This document shows positions 48,769 to 58,673 of a stretch of DNA of 64,000 nt, piece after piece; the first letter of the stretch is position 1; each line of letters begins with the position of its first letter. The stretch lies in contig NW_020954585.1 in assembly GCF_900497805.2 (NCBI RefSeq), positions 46,155,789 to 46,219,788 of the forward strand. Reading direction: 5' to 3'. Below the pieces are notes generated by a model, which saw only the letters and a program-made list of their open reading frames with translations, searched no databases and had not been told where the DNA came from. This stretch comes from Vombatus ursinus (lineage: Eukaryota > Chordata > Mammalia > Diprotodontia > Vombatidae). The position numbers and the translations under genes are program-made.

Positions 48769-48960
48769 GCCATGGTGTAGTGAGAAGAGTTTGGGATTTG
48801 CAATCAGAGGATCTGAGTTCAAATCTTCATCCTATCTGTGTAACCTTGGTCAATTCACTTAACTTCTTTGGGCCTCAGTTTCTACTTCTGTGAAAATGAG
48901 GGGATTGGACCAGACGACCTGTGAAGTTCCTTCTAGTACTAAATCGATAGTCTGTGATCC
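48769..48960 (+). mobile_element. MIR-type CORE-SINE, near full length
   Basis: GCCATGGTGTAGTGAGAAGA, GTGTAACCTTGGTCAATTCA and TTCCTTCTAGTACTAAATCG. Confidence 0.9.
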
Positions 48961-49264
48961 ACGTGCCCAAAGTTAAGCTAGTGAAAATGCCTGGAATCTA
49001 GAGAGTAGACCCTCTATCCTTCGTTCATTGTTTGTCCGTCATTCTAGAAGAAGACCCTCTGTAGGCCTGCATTAAAGCAGTACCATTGTCCTTGGAAAGC
49101 ACCCATAGCATTCCCTTATCATTGTATCCTTCCCCCAGATGCCTTCTCCTACAGCCCTCTTGGAGTCAAAGAGCAGATTCTCTTGGGATTGGGAAAAAGC
49201 CTCACATTTCTGTGAAAGGAGCCACCTTTTGTACTGACCTATAAGAAGGAGTCTTCATCACAGT
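48961..49264. other. No recognisable element
   Basis: Single-copy-looking sequence; no exon, RNA or repeat landmark. Confidence 0.3.
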
Positions 49265-49300
49265 TTTTGTTTTGTTTTGTTTTTGTTTGTTTGTTTTGCC
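49265..49300 (+). repeat. (GTTTT)n / (GTTT)n microsatellite
   Basis: TTTTGTTTTGTTTTGTTTTT then GTTTGTTTGTTTTG. Confidence 0.9.
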
Positions 49301-49376
49301 CATTTCATCTTATCTGCAAGAACTTGAGAGTTCAGCAGAGCAAGGAGTAGGTCCCTGTCACAATAAGGGACTGGAG

Positions 49377-49535
49377 GGGGCAGCTAGGTGGCGCGGTGGG
49401 TGGATAGGGCACCGGCCCTGAAGTCAGGAGGACCTCAGTTCAAATCCAGTCTCAGACCAAATACTTGACGTTTACTAGCTGTGTGACCCGGGGCAAGTGA
49501 CTTAACGCCAATAACCAAAAAATAATAATAATAAT
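49377..49535 (+). mobile_element. Short young CORE-SINE (WSINE1-like) with clear target duplication
   Basis: GGGGCAGCTAGGTGGCGCGG through GCCAATAACCAAAAAAT and an AAT-repeat tail. AATAAGGGACTGGAG (49362-49376) and AATAAGGGGCTGGAG (49536-49550) differ at one base. It retains unusually many CpGs (GGCGCGG, CACCGGCC, CCCGGGG), consistent with youth. Confidence 0.96.
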
Positions 49536-49550
49536 AATAAGGGGCTGGAG

Positions 49551-50837
49551 AATTAATGACTGCCTTGGCTTAAAGCCCATAGGGGCTATGTGTGCTTTAG
49601 CCTACTTGGCTTCAGAGAAGCATTCCTATCCCCAGCTTTGGAAAGTCAGCAGCATTACCTCTCATGTACATGGTAGCAGTGGAGAGGGAACCACGTGGTC
49701 TCGATGTTATGGGTTCCTGAATCCCAATTTTCCCAAGGAGTTGAAATATACCCTTCTATCAGAGAAGAGGAAAGATATTGAAACCTCCTTGACGGTATGA
49801 TCCCAGAATCCAATTTTCTAGATAGAAAAGGAGAATTTTCTGGGCAGGACAAATATTGGGGGCTGCATCTCTACTAACCCCAAGTCCCAGAGTTCAGGAC
49901 CCTAGCCTCTTATCAAAAGAAGGGGAGATCCTAAACAGAGTCAATATCTTGCAGAGAAAAGAGAATCAGGGAGGTGACCCCCCAATTTGGTTGTGCAGGA
50001 AGAAACTAATGGCCATAAAATGGGGAGAAAGGGCCCTGGACCTTGCTTTCTGCTATTACCAGGAGGTATTTGGATAGTATGAGTCCAATGGGCAGAGGAT
50101 CGCATCACAAATTTATTTGCTTTCCTAGTTGAGTCCAAACCACAAGGTAGTGCTCTGAGTATAGAAGACTTTAGGACCCTGGGGAAGATGAGACTCTGAG
50201 AGATTTGTTTCTATTGTTTAAGGACCACTGTGAGTATTTTATTTGTTTTCTGCGTCTTCGGTGGGGTAGAATAAAGGCTACCAAGTACCTGATATATGTT
50301 TGTGTTATCTTGAGTGCTTGTAGAGGAACAAGGGACTCTTTTACCAACATCTGGAGGATCCTATACTGACTCTTCTTAAGCTATATCCTGAGATTTCCCA
50401 GAGGCAACTCTGGATGTAGATAATATGAGACAGAGAGTGATTTGGACAATAGACCTTAAGATGGGACCTGTCCATGTAAGCTCAAAGGTGTTATTATTAT
50501 TATTGTTGTTGTTGTTGTTATTCATAGGGAACCCTCTTCAAGATACACAGATATAGCCCTCTCCCAGGGCTAGGCTTATGAGGAGAATTAATTGGCCACA
50601 TGTGATGGAACATCAAATGACCCCCATCCTTGACACCCAATCCCTCGCCTTCTGGCCTGCCTAGGAGCCCTACAATAAACATTACAGATTTATTCCTATG
50701 GATTACAGAATTGTCTTAAGGAGGCTCCTATTAAAATGCATATTGCAATGGGGCACTTATTTTTCAAATTGACCAGAAAACTGACGTCCTTCCGCCATCT
50801 TTCCCAGGTAGGACCCGGATTAGGGGACTGGAAACCT
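49551..50837. other. Long interval without SINEs or named LINEs; possible LTR-derived parts
   Basis: About 1.3 kb with no CORE-SINE or L2. AATAAA contexts (TAGAATAAAGGCTACCAAG near 50270; CTACAATAAACATTACAG near 50673) resemble LTR polyadenylation regions, but no matching ends were found. A TTA/TTG microsatellite lies at 50490-50524. Confidence 0.3.
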
Positions 50838-51245
50838 TACCTAATGAGGAGTGTTTGAAGAAACTTGGGAGTGTTGAATGCAGAGAGGAGAAGCCTTAGA
50901 GGAGTCAGGGTAGCTGTCTTCAGACATTTGAAGGGTTGTCTCGAGGAAGAAGCATTAAACTTAATCTGCTTGGCCCTTGAGGGCACAGCTGGGCCCAGTG
51001 GGTAGAAGTTACAGGGAGAATGATTTCTATTCAGTGTAAAGGAGTGCATTCTCAGCTGACAATTAGACCTGTCCAAAAATGGAACGGGATGCCTTGGGAG
51101 CTAGTTAATTCCCTGTCGCTGCAGGCCTTTAAGGGAAAGCCAGATGACCCCTTGTTGGAACAGCTATAGGAGGGATACCTACTTTGAGCCATGGCTTGGA
51201 CAGTCTGACCTCTGAGTTCCCCTCTAACTCTGAGATTCTTTTATT
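50838..51245 (+). mobile_element. L3/CR1-type LINE 3' end
   Basis: GGTAGCTGTCTTCAGACATT, TTTGAAGGGTTGTCTCGAGG, GAGGGCACAGCTGGGCCCAG, TTAGACCTGTCCAAAAATGG, GGGATGCCTTGGGAGCTAG and TAACTCTGAGATTCTTTTAT give the full order of this LINE's 3' region. Confidence 0.82.
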
Positions 51246-51904
51246 CTGACTCTAGAAGCTCCCTTGCTTTGCAGCAGAAAACATTCAAGGTTAAAACGAT
51301 CTCCTGGATCCCAGGAGAAAAGAGAGACATTGTCTCTTACTTTTTCCTGTCTTCTGCCCGCCCCTCTCCCCCCCATCTCTCCATTCCTATGCCTCACTGC
51401 ACATTGACTATTTGGAAATATGGTCACTTTGATTACAACCTATCATTACAGTTGTTATTATTATTTAGTGAGCCCACCCAGCAAAGCAAAAAAGAAACCA
51501 TTGTCATCTGGAAACTGCTCCACCCTGGGCCCTGCTCCCTCCCCTGCTTCCTCCCCTGCTCCATTCCCCACACTCCCCAGCACACTGACACACATTGAGC
51601 TGGGGCTGTGAAACGCCCTGAGTTTCTTTTTTTAGACTCGCTTTTCTGCCTGATGCTGAACATGTGCCTGTACCTCCCCGAGATGCCAAAAACTAGGCCA
51701 GCCATCATCCTTCTGGTCTGCGCAAATGCTTGGAGCTCCCTGAAATATGACTTTAGCAGAACGCGTGTGGACACTGCTGGAAACCTGGGGAATTGGAAAA
51801 TTAGGGGGGAGGAGAGCAAGAGTCCCAGAGAAAGACAGTGGAAAGGGTCTTTTCCCCACCTTTGGTGAGGTTGGTGGTAGGGAGAGAATTAATAACTCCA
51901 GGTT
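51246..51904. other. Repeat-poor interval
   Basis: C-rich patches (CCCCTCTCCCCCCCATCTCT) and a stretch near 51600-51770 of high complexity. Several open frames of 65-128 codons on both strands lack any recognisable domain. Confidence 0.35.
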
Positions 51905-52050
51905 GTCTGTATTGCTCCAACCCCTTCTTTTTACAAAAGGGGAAACTGAGACCCAGGGAGGGGAAATTGACTTCCCTAACGTCGCACATCAAATGAGAAG
52001 CAAAGCCAGAGCATGGACTCAAGTCTCTGGAATCTGGGTCTAATGCTGAC
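51905..52050 (-). mobile_element. MIR-type CORE-SINE
   Basis: GTATTGCTCCAACCCCTTCT, GGGGAAACTGAGACCCAGGG and GGAATCTGGGTCTAATGCTG. Confidence 0.82.
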
Positions 52051-52447
52051 TTGGAGCCAGAAGCAGCCTCAGTCCAGGGACTCAGGATCAGAAGAAAATT
52101 AGAATTTTCCTTTATTCTCTTGCTATAACTTTCCTCCAGTTCACCCTTTATTATTTGTTGCCAGTACCGAATGTTTTCCCTCATACTTGGTTAGCTCCTC
52201 CTCCAGAGCTGATGATTTCCCAGGGATGTAGGAGGCACTTTCAAGGGATTAGCTCTGCTTTGGGGTAATTCAAGCCCAAAAGGAATAAGGATCCTGCTGG
52301 ATTTTTAGCCAGACCCAGGTATCCTAAGGGGCCTTGTCACCTTTCCCGGCCCTGGCCACTCACTGGTTGCCTTATGTCCAAGAACTGGATGACCTAGGGT
52401 ACTTGCTATAATTTGAAAGCCATGGCTCCCATTTTCTATAAGCATAA
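52051..52447. other. No recognisable element
   Basis: Single-copy-looking; no exon, RNA or repeat landmark. Confidence 0.3.
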
Positions 52448-52680
52448 TTATATTGATAACCCATATACATTTTAGGGTCACAAAGAGCTTTCACATCCAT
52501 TATTTCATTTGATCTTCACAAATGTTTTATTAGATATTGTTATCTCAGTTTTTCAGATCGGGAAACTGAGGCCCAGAGAGGTGAAATACTTTGCCAAAGG
52601 TCACACACCTAGTAAATGGCTTGGTCAGGATTCAAACCCAGACCTTTTGGCTCCAGGTCTAATGTCAGTGCCATGGAATG
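52448..52680 (-). mobile_element. MIR-type CORE-SINE
   Basis: GTCACAAAGAGCTTTCACAT, TCAGATCGGGAAACTGAGGC and TTTGGCTCCAGGTCTAATGT. Confidence 0.88.
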
Positions 52681-52773
52681 TCTTCCCAAGGAAGACAATA
52701 CAGAAAAGGTAATTATTCTCAAGTTCTGAAGTCTTTCATTTCATGGATATTTTAATGCTCCTCCCAATACCAC

Positions 52774-53067
52774 CAGAGCTATAACTAGGGCAGGGTGATC
52801 GGGGCTTTTCCCCAGGGGTGCCAGATTTAGAAGGCGTTTGGCTGTACTTGAAGTCTTTCGATAAGGTAAAAATAACAAGAGTTTAGCACCTAGTTAACAA
52901 GAAAGTTAGCTAAAATGGTGAGCCACCAGATGGCTGGCTGGGGTAAACATATCCCCTGCCAATCCTTACGCTTCACCACCCCAACCCCGTGGGTGGTCTT
53001 CAAGCCATTTGCACTGGGTAGAGTTTATGGTACTTGCCCCGACACAAAAATTACTAGTTATAGCCCT
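52774..53067. mobile_element. hAT-type MITE (about 294 bp)
   Basis: CAGAGCTATAACTAG at the left end is inverted at the right end (CTAGTTATAGCCCTG) with one mismatch over 15. Flanks AATACCAC and GTCACCAC agree at 5 of 8 bases, consistent with an eroded 8-base target duplication. No coding capacity. Confidence 0.78.
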
Positions 53068-53079
53068 GGTCACCACCTT

Positions 53080-53265
53080 CCTAACAACAATATTAATAAT
53101 AGCTGATACTTATATAAGGCTTCATGATTTACAAAATGCTTTATAGACATTAAGTCCTTTGGCAGATATGTGTTTCATTATCCCCATTTGACAGATAAGG
53201 AAACTGAGGCTCACAAGGTCAAGCTTCATAAGGCTTTCCAGGGTCACATGGTTAGTAATGAACCT
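53080..53265 (-). mobile_element. MIR-type CORE-SINE
   Basis: AATAATAGCTGATACTTATA, TTGACAGATAAGGAAACTGA and CCAGGGTCACATGGTTAG. Confidence 0.85.
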
Positions 53266-53295
53266 GTTGGTTTTTGTTGCTGTTAAGGCAACTAA

Positions 53296-53546
53296 GAAGC
53301 AGATAGATATTGCAGTGGAAAGAGAACTGGGGCCTAGAGTCAGGAAGACCTGAATTCAAATTGGGCCTCAACTACTTCCTGGCTGTGTGACCCTGGGCAA
53401 GTCGCTTAACCCTGTTTGCCTCAATTTTCTTATCTGAAAATGAGCTGAGAAGGAAATGGCAAACCACTCCAATATCTTTGCCAAGAAAACCTCAAATGAG
53501 GTCACCAAGAGTCAGACATGACTGAAAATTTCTCAGCAACAACAAC
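53296..53546 (+). mobile_element. Mar1-type CORE-SINE, near full length
   Basis: GAGTCAGGAAGACCTGAATT through TCAGCAACAACAACC; the first head bases are degraded. Confidence 0.92.
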
Positions 53547-53574
53547 CTGTACATAAGGATTCCTATGAGTTTCA

Positions 53575-53725
53575 TAGAAAACCATATATAAACATTATCT
53601 ATGTTTTATTGTACTTTTACTTATCTTGTTAAATATTTCCCAGTTATATTTTAATCTGGTTAGGGCCACACACAGAGTGTTGTGGGCCTGTGGATCACAA
53701 GTTTGACACCTCTGTTCTGGAATAT
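53575..53725. mobile_element. hAT-type element, one end only
   Basis: TTATCTTGTTAAATATTTCC, TATATTTTAATCTGGTTAGG, GTTGTGGGCCTGTGGATCAC and the terminal AGTTTGACACCTCTG. The opposite end is absent. Confidence 0.6.
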
Positions 53726-53907
53726 CTAGGTTTTTTAATGTGTGTTAGTCTTTTCTCTGAACCATCAGTGGGAAACTCTTTGAGGGAAGGGGCCAGGCTG
53801 TGGCTTCTCTTGTACCATTCCAGCCCCCACCCCAAACCTAGCCCCACGTACCTCTTCTGCTATGCACTAGTCACAGTAACTGGGCATCTGCGATATCCTC
53901 CACATGG

Positions 53908-53971
53908 ATAATTAATTAATTAGTTTGATTAACTGATTGCTTTAATTTTATTAATTGATTAATTAATTAGT
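53908..53971. repeat. TAATTAAT-rich tract
   Basis: Repeated AATTAATTAATTAG and ATTGATTAATTAATTAG. Either AT-rich low complexity or a cluster of homeodomain-type TAATTA cores. Confidence 0.75.
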
Positions 53972-54084
53972 GCAGTGGGGCAGCATCTAAGGGAGTGAAA
54001 CTCGATGGAGTTAGAAGGGCCAATGACTCCCACACTGAGTTAATAGCTCTAAAATGATCATTCCCCTAGATTAGGATCCCAGAT

Positions 54085-54240
54085 TAGGGGCCATTTAGTC
54101 CAATTCTCATTATTTAGATAAGGAAAATGAGGCCCAGAGAGATTAAGTGACTCTCCCAAAATTATACAGGTAGTAAGTGGCAGAAGTAAGACCTGCCCCC
54201 AGGTCATCTGACTCCATATCCAGTGCTTTTCCCCCCACAC
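54085..54240 (-). mobile_element. MIR-type CORE-SINE
   Basis: CCATTTAGTCCAATTCTCAT, AGGAAAATGAGGCCCAGAGA and TCCATATCCAGTGCTTTTCC. Confidence 0.88.
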
Positions 54241-54514
54241 GGTAACCTACTTCCCTCACCTCTTCTTGCCTCTAGCTCTCAGTTTCCTCCCGTTCTCCCT
54301 TTCACCCCTTAGTCTATAGTGTCAGGGCTTACTTCCATCTGGGGATTACTGAAGCATTTTTCTTCCCATCATGGGCCAGGTTCCTTTGAGATGCCAAGTG
54401 TAACATTTGCTTGTACTGATTTCTGCAGCAGTTTCTCAAGGGCATCAAAAACCAGAAATAATTTGCATCAGAAAGAGAAGACTTGATGGGGAGGGTGGGT
54501 TAATGGCTCTATAT

Positions 54515-54795
54515 TGAAAGGCTGACTGTCATGTGGAAGAAGTAGACTTGTTCTGTATGACCCCAGAGGGCAGAACTAGGCCCAGTGGGTAGAAATTACA
54601 GGGAAGTAGATTTTGGCTCAGTATGCAAAAGGACTTCAGAGCTGTCCTGTGATGAAATGGGCTGACTCTGGCTCCAGAGGGAGCCAGTGGAGGTTGGGTG
54701 GCCATCATTAGGATCCTATTAGAAGAGATTCCTGGGAAATTATTCTATATGATCTCCAGGTTTCCTTCTCACTCTTAAGATTCCCTTTTATCTTT
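54515..54795 (+). mobile_element. L3/CR1-type LINE 3' end
   Basis: GACTGTCATGTGGAAGAAGT, CCAGAGGGCAGAACTAGGCC, CAGTGGGTAGAAATTACAGG and TTCTCACTCTTAAGATTCCC: same element as 50.8 kb, with a different internal segment. Confidence 0.8.
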
Positions 54796-54827
54796 GTCAG
54801 ATTTCTTTTGTTATCAATTAGTGGCTA

Positions 54828-54998
54828 AACCATAGATTTAGAGCTGGAAGGGACCCTAAAGGCCGACTGGATTAAAATCCAACTCCCTCATTTTGCAGAT
54901 GAAGAAACTGAGATTCAGAGAGAATAAGTAACTTACCCAAAGTTACATAGCTAGTATCAGAGGCAGGATTTGAACTCAGGTCTTCTTGAACCCCCAAG
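54828..54998 (-). mobile_element. MIR-type CORE-SINE
   Basis: ATAGATTTAGAGCTGGAAGG, CATTTTGCAGATGAAGAAAC and GAACTCAGGTCTTCTTGAAC. Confidence 0.9.
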
Positions 54999-55004
54999 TT
55001 CAGA

Positions 55005-55240
55005 GCTTGGCAACATGGTATAGTGGATAGAGAGCCGACCTTGGAATCAGGAAGATCTGGGTTCACGTTCCACCATTGATACTGGCCTTGTGACTGAGCA
55101 AATCACTGAATATTTTAGTACTCTAGGCAACTGTCTAAGAGTACAACTTGCAAAGAAGGTGCCCAGCAACTTTGGTCAAGGGAATTTCCTCATCTGGGAG
55201 TTTCCTTTACCAAAGAAATCACAGGCACAGCTCCTATCCT
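55005..55240 (+). mobile_element. CORE-SINE with alternative tail, best example
   Basis: Head GGCAACATGGTATAGTGGAT and CTGGGTTCACGTTCCACC, then TACTCTAGGCAACTGTCTAA, AACTTGCAAAGAAGGTGCCC, GGGAATTTCCTCATCTGGGA and GTTTCCTTTACCAAAGAAAT. The 3' half is not MIR or Mar1. Confidence 0.75.
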
Positions 55241-55764
55241 ATTAACTGGTCAGGTCTATGCATTTGTTTATCTGTAGTAAAGAGGAAAACAGCAAAGACA
55301 AGTTTCTGAGTGTTTGGCCTTTTGCAGAAAAACAGGAGACACCCCACCAAGAAGGAAAAATGCCATATAAAAATAGCCTGATCACCCCAGGTAGATATGG
55401 GATATTTGGCTTCACAAGGTGAGATGGGTAATAAGAGACAGAGACCTTGATGAAGACTGTAAACCTTGGAGGTTTCGATGCCTGTTCTGTTGCCCTCTTG
55501 GCATCTTATAGATCAGAGAAATGGGCAAAAGAGGCCAAGTTCTTGATGAAGACTGTGAACCTTAGGGGTTGTTATGGGGGTCATATTGATGTCCCTTAGC
55601 TTTGGACCCTGGAGCAATCCCCTTCTCTTCCTTCATACTTTTCTATGGTTTCTGCATCTCTCCATACTTTTCAAAACCTTAACACATCCACAATCTCATT
55701 TGATTCTCATAGTATTAATGATTCATAATCAGGGCAGGGTTTGTTATTATTATGGTCATCTTAC
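55241..55764. other. Repeat-poor interval with a 96-base spaced direct repeat
   Basis: CTTGATGAAGACTGTAAACC at 55446 recurs as CTTGATGAAGACTGTGAACC at 55542, extending to about 29 bases with few differences. The rest is unassigned. Confidence 0.5.
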
Positions 55765-55920
55765 TTCCTTGCTCAAAATTCTTTGGTGACTCCCAATTGC
55801 CCACTGGGTAAAGTGTAAATATTTCCTAGCATTCAAGACCCTTCACAGTTTATTACTACCCTATTATTATTTCAGGCTTATATCACGACTTTTCTCCCTC
55901 CACTTGTAGTCAGTGATCAT
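55765..55920 (+). mobile_element. L2 internal fragment, old
   Basis: CTTCCTTGCTCAAAATTCTT, GTGACTCCCAATTGCCCACT and GCATTCAAGACCCTTCACAG match L2 order just before its 3' UTR. Confidence 0.65.
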
Positions 55921-55923
55921 AAT

Positions 55924-56145
55924 TTGTTGTTGTTCAATCATGTCTAACTCTTTGTGATCCCATTTGGGGTTTTCTTGGCAAAGATACTGGAGTGGTTTGC
56001 CATTTCCTTCACCAGCTCATTTTACAAATGGGGAAACTGAGGCAAACACAGTGAAGTAATTTACCCAGGGTCACACAGCTAGTAAGTGTCTGAGGCCAGA
56101 TATGAACTCAGCAAGATGAGTTTTTCTGATGTCAAGCCCAGCGAC
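55924..56145 (-). mobile_element. Mar1-type CORE-SINE, head end lost
   Basis: TTGTTGTTGTTCAATCATGT, TGGAGTGGTTTGCCATTTCC and TGATGTCAAGCCCAGCGACA. Confidence 0.92.
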
Positions 56146-56157
56146 ATCAGCAGGGTG

Positions 56158-56297
56158 ATTTTTTTTTGAGACAATCAGGGTTAAATGACTTGCCCAGAGT
56201 CACACAGTTAATTAAGTGTCAAGTGTCTGAGGCTGGATTTTGAACTCAGGTCCTCCTGACTCCAGGGCCAGTGCTCTATCCACTGTGCTACCTAGCC
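56158..56297 (-). mobile_element. Short CORE-SINE (WSINE1-like)
   Basis: Poly-T, CAATCAGGGTTAAATGACTT and CCACTGTGCTACCTAGCC. Confidence 0.92.
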
Positions 56298-56306
56298 AAC
56301 ATGTAG

Positions 56307-56640
56307 GACTTGAAGGTTTGCAAAGCACATACACAGGGGTGTGCTGGAGCCAGGTTATACTGGCTAAGAAGAGCCAATTGTTAAATTGTCATACAGAGCA
56401 TTTACATCTTGAAAATTGGCAAATACTACAAATTAGGGCTTGATTTATTGTTTTATTGTCTAGACTTAAGAAAGTGATGGAGAAAATGTTAATAATGCAC
56501 ATTAAACCAAAAGTCAACTGGCATTTTTGGAGGGCTTGCTGTTAAACATTTGCCAGCACACCCCTGTATATATGTGATCTCACTTTGTCCTCGCAGCAAC
56601 CCTGCTGGGCTGTAGTACAGGAGGACCTTGTCCCCCAGAC
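56307..56640 (-). mobile_element. MIR split by a hAT-type MITE
   Basis: GACTTGAAGGTTTGCAAAGC before; TGTGATCTCACTTTGTCCTC and GCAGCAACCCTGCTGGGCTG after. Confidence 0.65.
56334..56566. mobile_element. hAT-type MITE with perfect 14-base terminal inverted repeats
   Basis: CAGGGGTGTGCTGG at 56334-56347 is exactly inverted as CCAGCACACCCCTG at 56553-56566. The 233-base element has no coding capacity. Confidence 0.85.
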
Positions 56641-56649
56641 ATGTCTTGT

Positions 56650-57045
56650 GCTTTCTTTCCCCCCATCCCTGCTCACTATTTCCTATTACTATAACCCTCT
56701 CCCTGCCACTCTTTAGCTGGCCAATTCCTACCTATCCTTTAAAGCAAGTTCAGATGCCACTTCTTCCATGAAGCCTTTCCTGATCCCCTTGGATATAATA
56801 ATATATATTATATATATTATGATAATATAAATCAGGATAATGACCTTCCCCCTTAGACCTCACATAGCACTTTGTACTATATAAGTATTCAAGCACTTAT
56901 TATCTAACATCCTATATTATAGCAATGAGTGTTTATGTTTTATTCACCCAACTGGACTATAAACTCCATGAAGGCAGGGTCCCTACCTTATTTAAACTTC
57001 ATCTCTTCTTCCTCCTGGGGTTTTATATACAATAGGTTCTCAATA
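56650..57045 (+). mobile_element. Old L2-like 3' end with an AT insert
   Basis: CCTATCCTTTAAAGCAAGTT, CATGAAGCCTTTCCTGATCC and CTATAAACTCCATGAAGGCA. A TATATTATATA stretch at 56797-56833 interrupts it. Confidence 0.65.
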
Positions 57046-57139
57046 CTGAGGTCCTGAAGGATCCAGCCAGCTCCTATGCCCTAAGTCACACTTGAAAGTG
57101 AACCTGGTAGGGAGAATGCTATATAGAAATTATATTCAG

Positions 57140-57297
57140 GCGCAGCTAGGTGGTGCAGTGGATAGAGCTCCAACCTTGGAGTCAAGAGGACCTGAGTTCA
57201 AATCTGGCCACAGACACTTAAAATGTATTAGCTGTGTGACCCTGGACAAGTCACTTAACCCAATTGCCTGACCAAAAAAAACAAAAAACAAACAAAA
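57140..57297 (+). mobile_element. Short young CORE-SINE (WSINE1-like) with target duplication
   Basis: GCGCAGCTAGGTGGTGCAGT through ACCCAATTGCCTGACC and an A-rich tail with CAAA units. AAATTATATTCAG (57127-57139) and AAATTAATTTCAG (57298-57310) flank it. Confidence 0.95.
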
Positions 57298-57461
57298 AAA
57301 TTAATTTCAGTTTGAACCCAATCTTCCCAAGGAATGATTTGGTATGGGGAAGAGTGTGCCCCCAAGCATTAGGGAAAATGTTGGTGCTTCTGTTCTTGCT
57401 ATATCTTCTCTCTTTGTGAAAGCTAAAAGTAAATAGACTATATGCGTGCTGCTTTTGAAGA

Positions 57462-57625
57462 TTCACTGGGCTGAGGATCAGGAGATCTGGGTTCTCGTAC
57501 AAACCCTAGATGATTCAGACTAGAATGACTTTGGGGAAGCAACTGAGTCTCTCTCCCTGAGTCTCTGTTATCTCTGCTATAAAATGTGGGAGTGGTCCTG
57601 GAATGATCCCTGAGAATCTAGGACT
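57462..57625 (+). mobile_element. MIR-type CORE-SINE
   Basis: GGATCAGGAGATCTGGGTTC, GACTTTGGGGAAGCAACTGA and GCTATAAAATGTGGGAGTGG. Confidence 0.82.
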
Positions 57626-57639
57626 TCAAGAAATCGACC

Positions 57640-58287
57640 TTGTGTTTCCGCCATACAAGCTCCTCATTGTCTCCCTCTGTTAAACACAGAGGTATTATTG
57701 AAAACATATGGAATTGGGGTTTGGAAGCCCAGGGAAGAGACAAAGTCCAGGGTCAGCTTTTAAACAGTCTGTTGGCATTTAAATGTTCTACTGTAATGGT
57801 CCCCCTAAATTGGATTCAACCGATGACATAAACCAGAGAGTGCATGTTAAAACAAATATCACTTGATTATTAAAATATGTGTGACTGCACTCCATGGCCT
57901 CCAGAATCCCAGGGAGCTCTCCTGAGGTTGAGGCTGAAAGGGTCCAGGCGTGATCCCTGGTTTTCAGAAGCCTTATTAACTTTCGCCTGGAATTATATCT
58001 TTAGGCCAAAATTTTACAGGCCCTGTTGTCAGAACAAAGGTAAGTTTAGCCCAGGCAGAGAGGAATCGGTGGAAAACAAATGTCTCAATAGTCTTTAGTT
58101 GCATCTTTCTACTAGTATTTGGGGACTCTGTGGGAAGGTGCTGGGGACAAGAAAAGGGAAAGAGGTTCTGGGCATGGAGGGCGACAGCTTCAAATAATGA
58201 AGTAGGAAACTCATCTTTGTCATTCACTTGGACACCTCCGTTCTGCTCTCTCCTCTCTTGTGCCGTCTGAGCTATGCCGGGCACTCA
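57640..58287. other. Repeat-free high-complexity block; candidate conserved noncoding DNA
   Basis: About 600 bases without repeat landmarks. AAATATCACTTGATTATTAA and TTAACTTTCGCCTGGAATTA are typical of its texture. A donor-like AAAG|GTAAGT sits at 58039/58040, but no matching acceptor or coding signal was found. Confidence 0.4.
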
Positions 58288-58295
58288 TGCCTTCT

Positions 58296-58468
58296 TCTTC
58301 TTCTTCTTCTTTTTTTTTTTTTGCCATTTTGGTGAGGCAGTTGCGGTTAAGTGACTTGCCCAGGGTCACACAGCTAGTAAGTGTCATGTGTCTGAGATCG
58401 GATTTGAACTCAGGTCCTCCTGATTCGGAGACTAGAACTTTATCCACTGCACCACCTAGCTGCCCCGC
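58296..58468 (-). mobile_element. Short young CORE-SINE (WSINE1-like) with CTT-repeat tail
   Basis: CTTCTTCTTCTTCTT and poly-T, then GGTGAGGCAGTTGCGGTTAA through GCACCACCTAGCTGCCCC. CTCATGCCTTCTT / CTCACACCTTCTT flank it. Confidence 0.95.
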
Positions 58469-58521
58469 TCACACCTTCTTGCTGTCTTGTAGCCTGCCTG
58501 GGACCCCCCTGCCATGGCACT

Positions 58522-58672
58522 GCCATAGAATCATAGCTGGAAGAAACCTTAGAGGCCATTTAGTCCAATTCCGTCATTTTACAGATGAGGAGACTGAGGC
58601 CCAACATGACCTAGGTGGCAAGTTGCAGAGGTAAGCTTTGAATCTAGGTCCTCTAACTCAGATCTATTGCTC
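58522..58672 (-). mobile_element. MIR-type CORE-SINE
   Basis: AATCATAGCTGGAAGAAACC, CATTTTACAGATGAGGAGAC and CTCTAACTCAGATCTATTGC. Confidence 0.88.
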
Positions 58673-58673
58673 T

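Noticed and set aside
48675-48960. Inverted repeat hairpin
   Set aside because: Two MIR copies of opposite orientation side by side; no shared non-MIR flank, unlike the palindromes reported above.
51608-51868. Possible exon after a TTTCTTTTTTTAG acceptor-like run
   Set aside because: Acceptor-like pyrimidine runs are common here; the downstream frame shows no domain and no donor.
57877-58098. Possible coding exon ending near a GTAAGT donor
   Set aside because: The donor is good, but the frame runs through it, no acceptor was found upstream, and the peptide has no known domain. Kept only as a candidate noncoding block.
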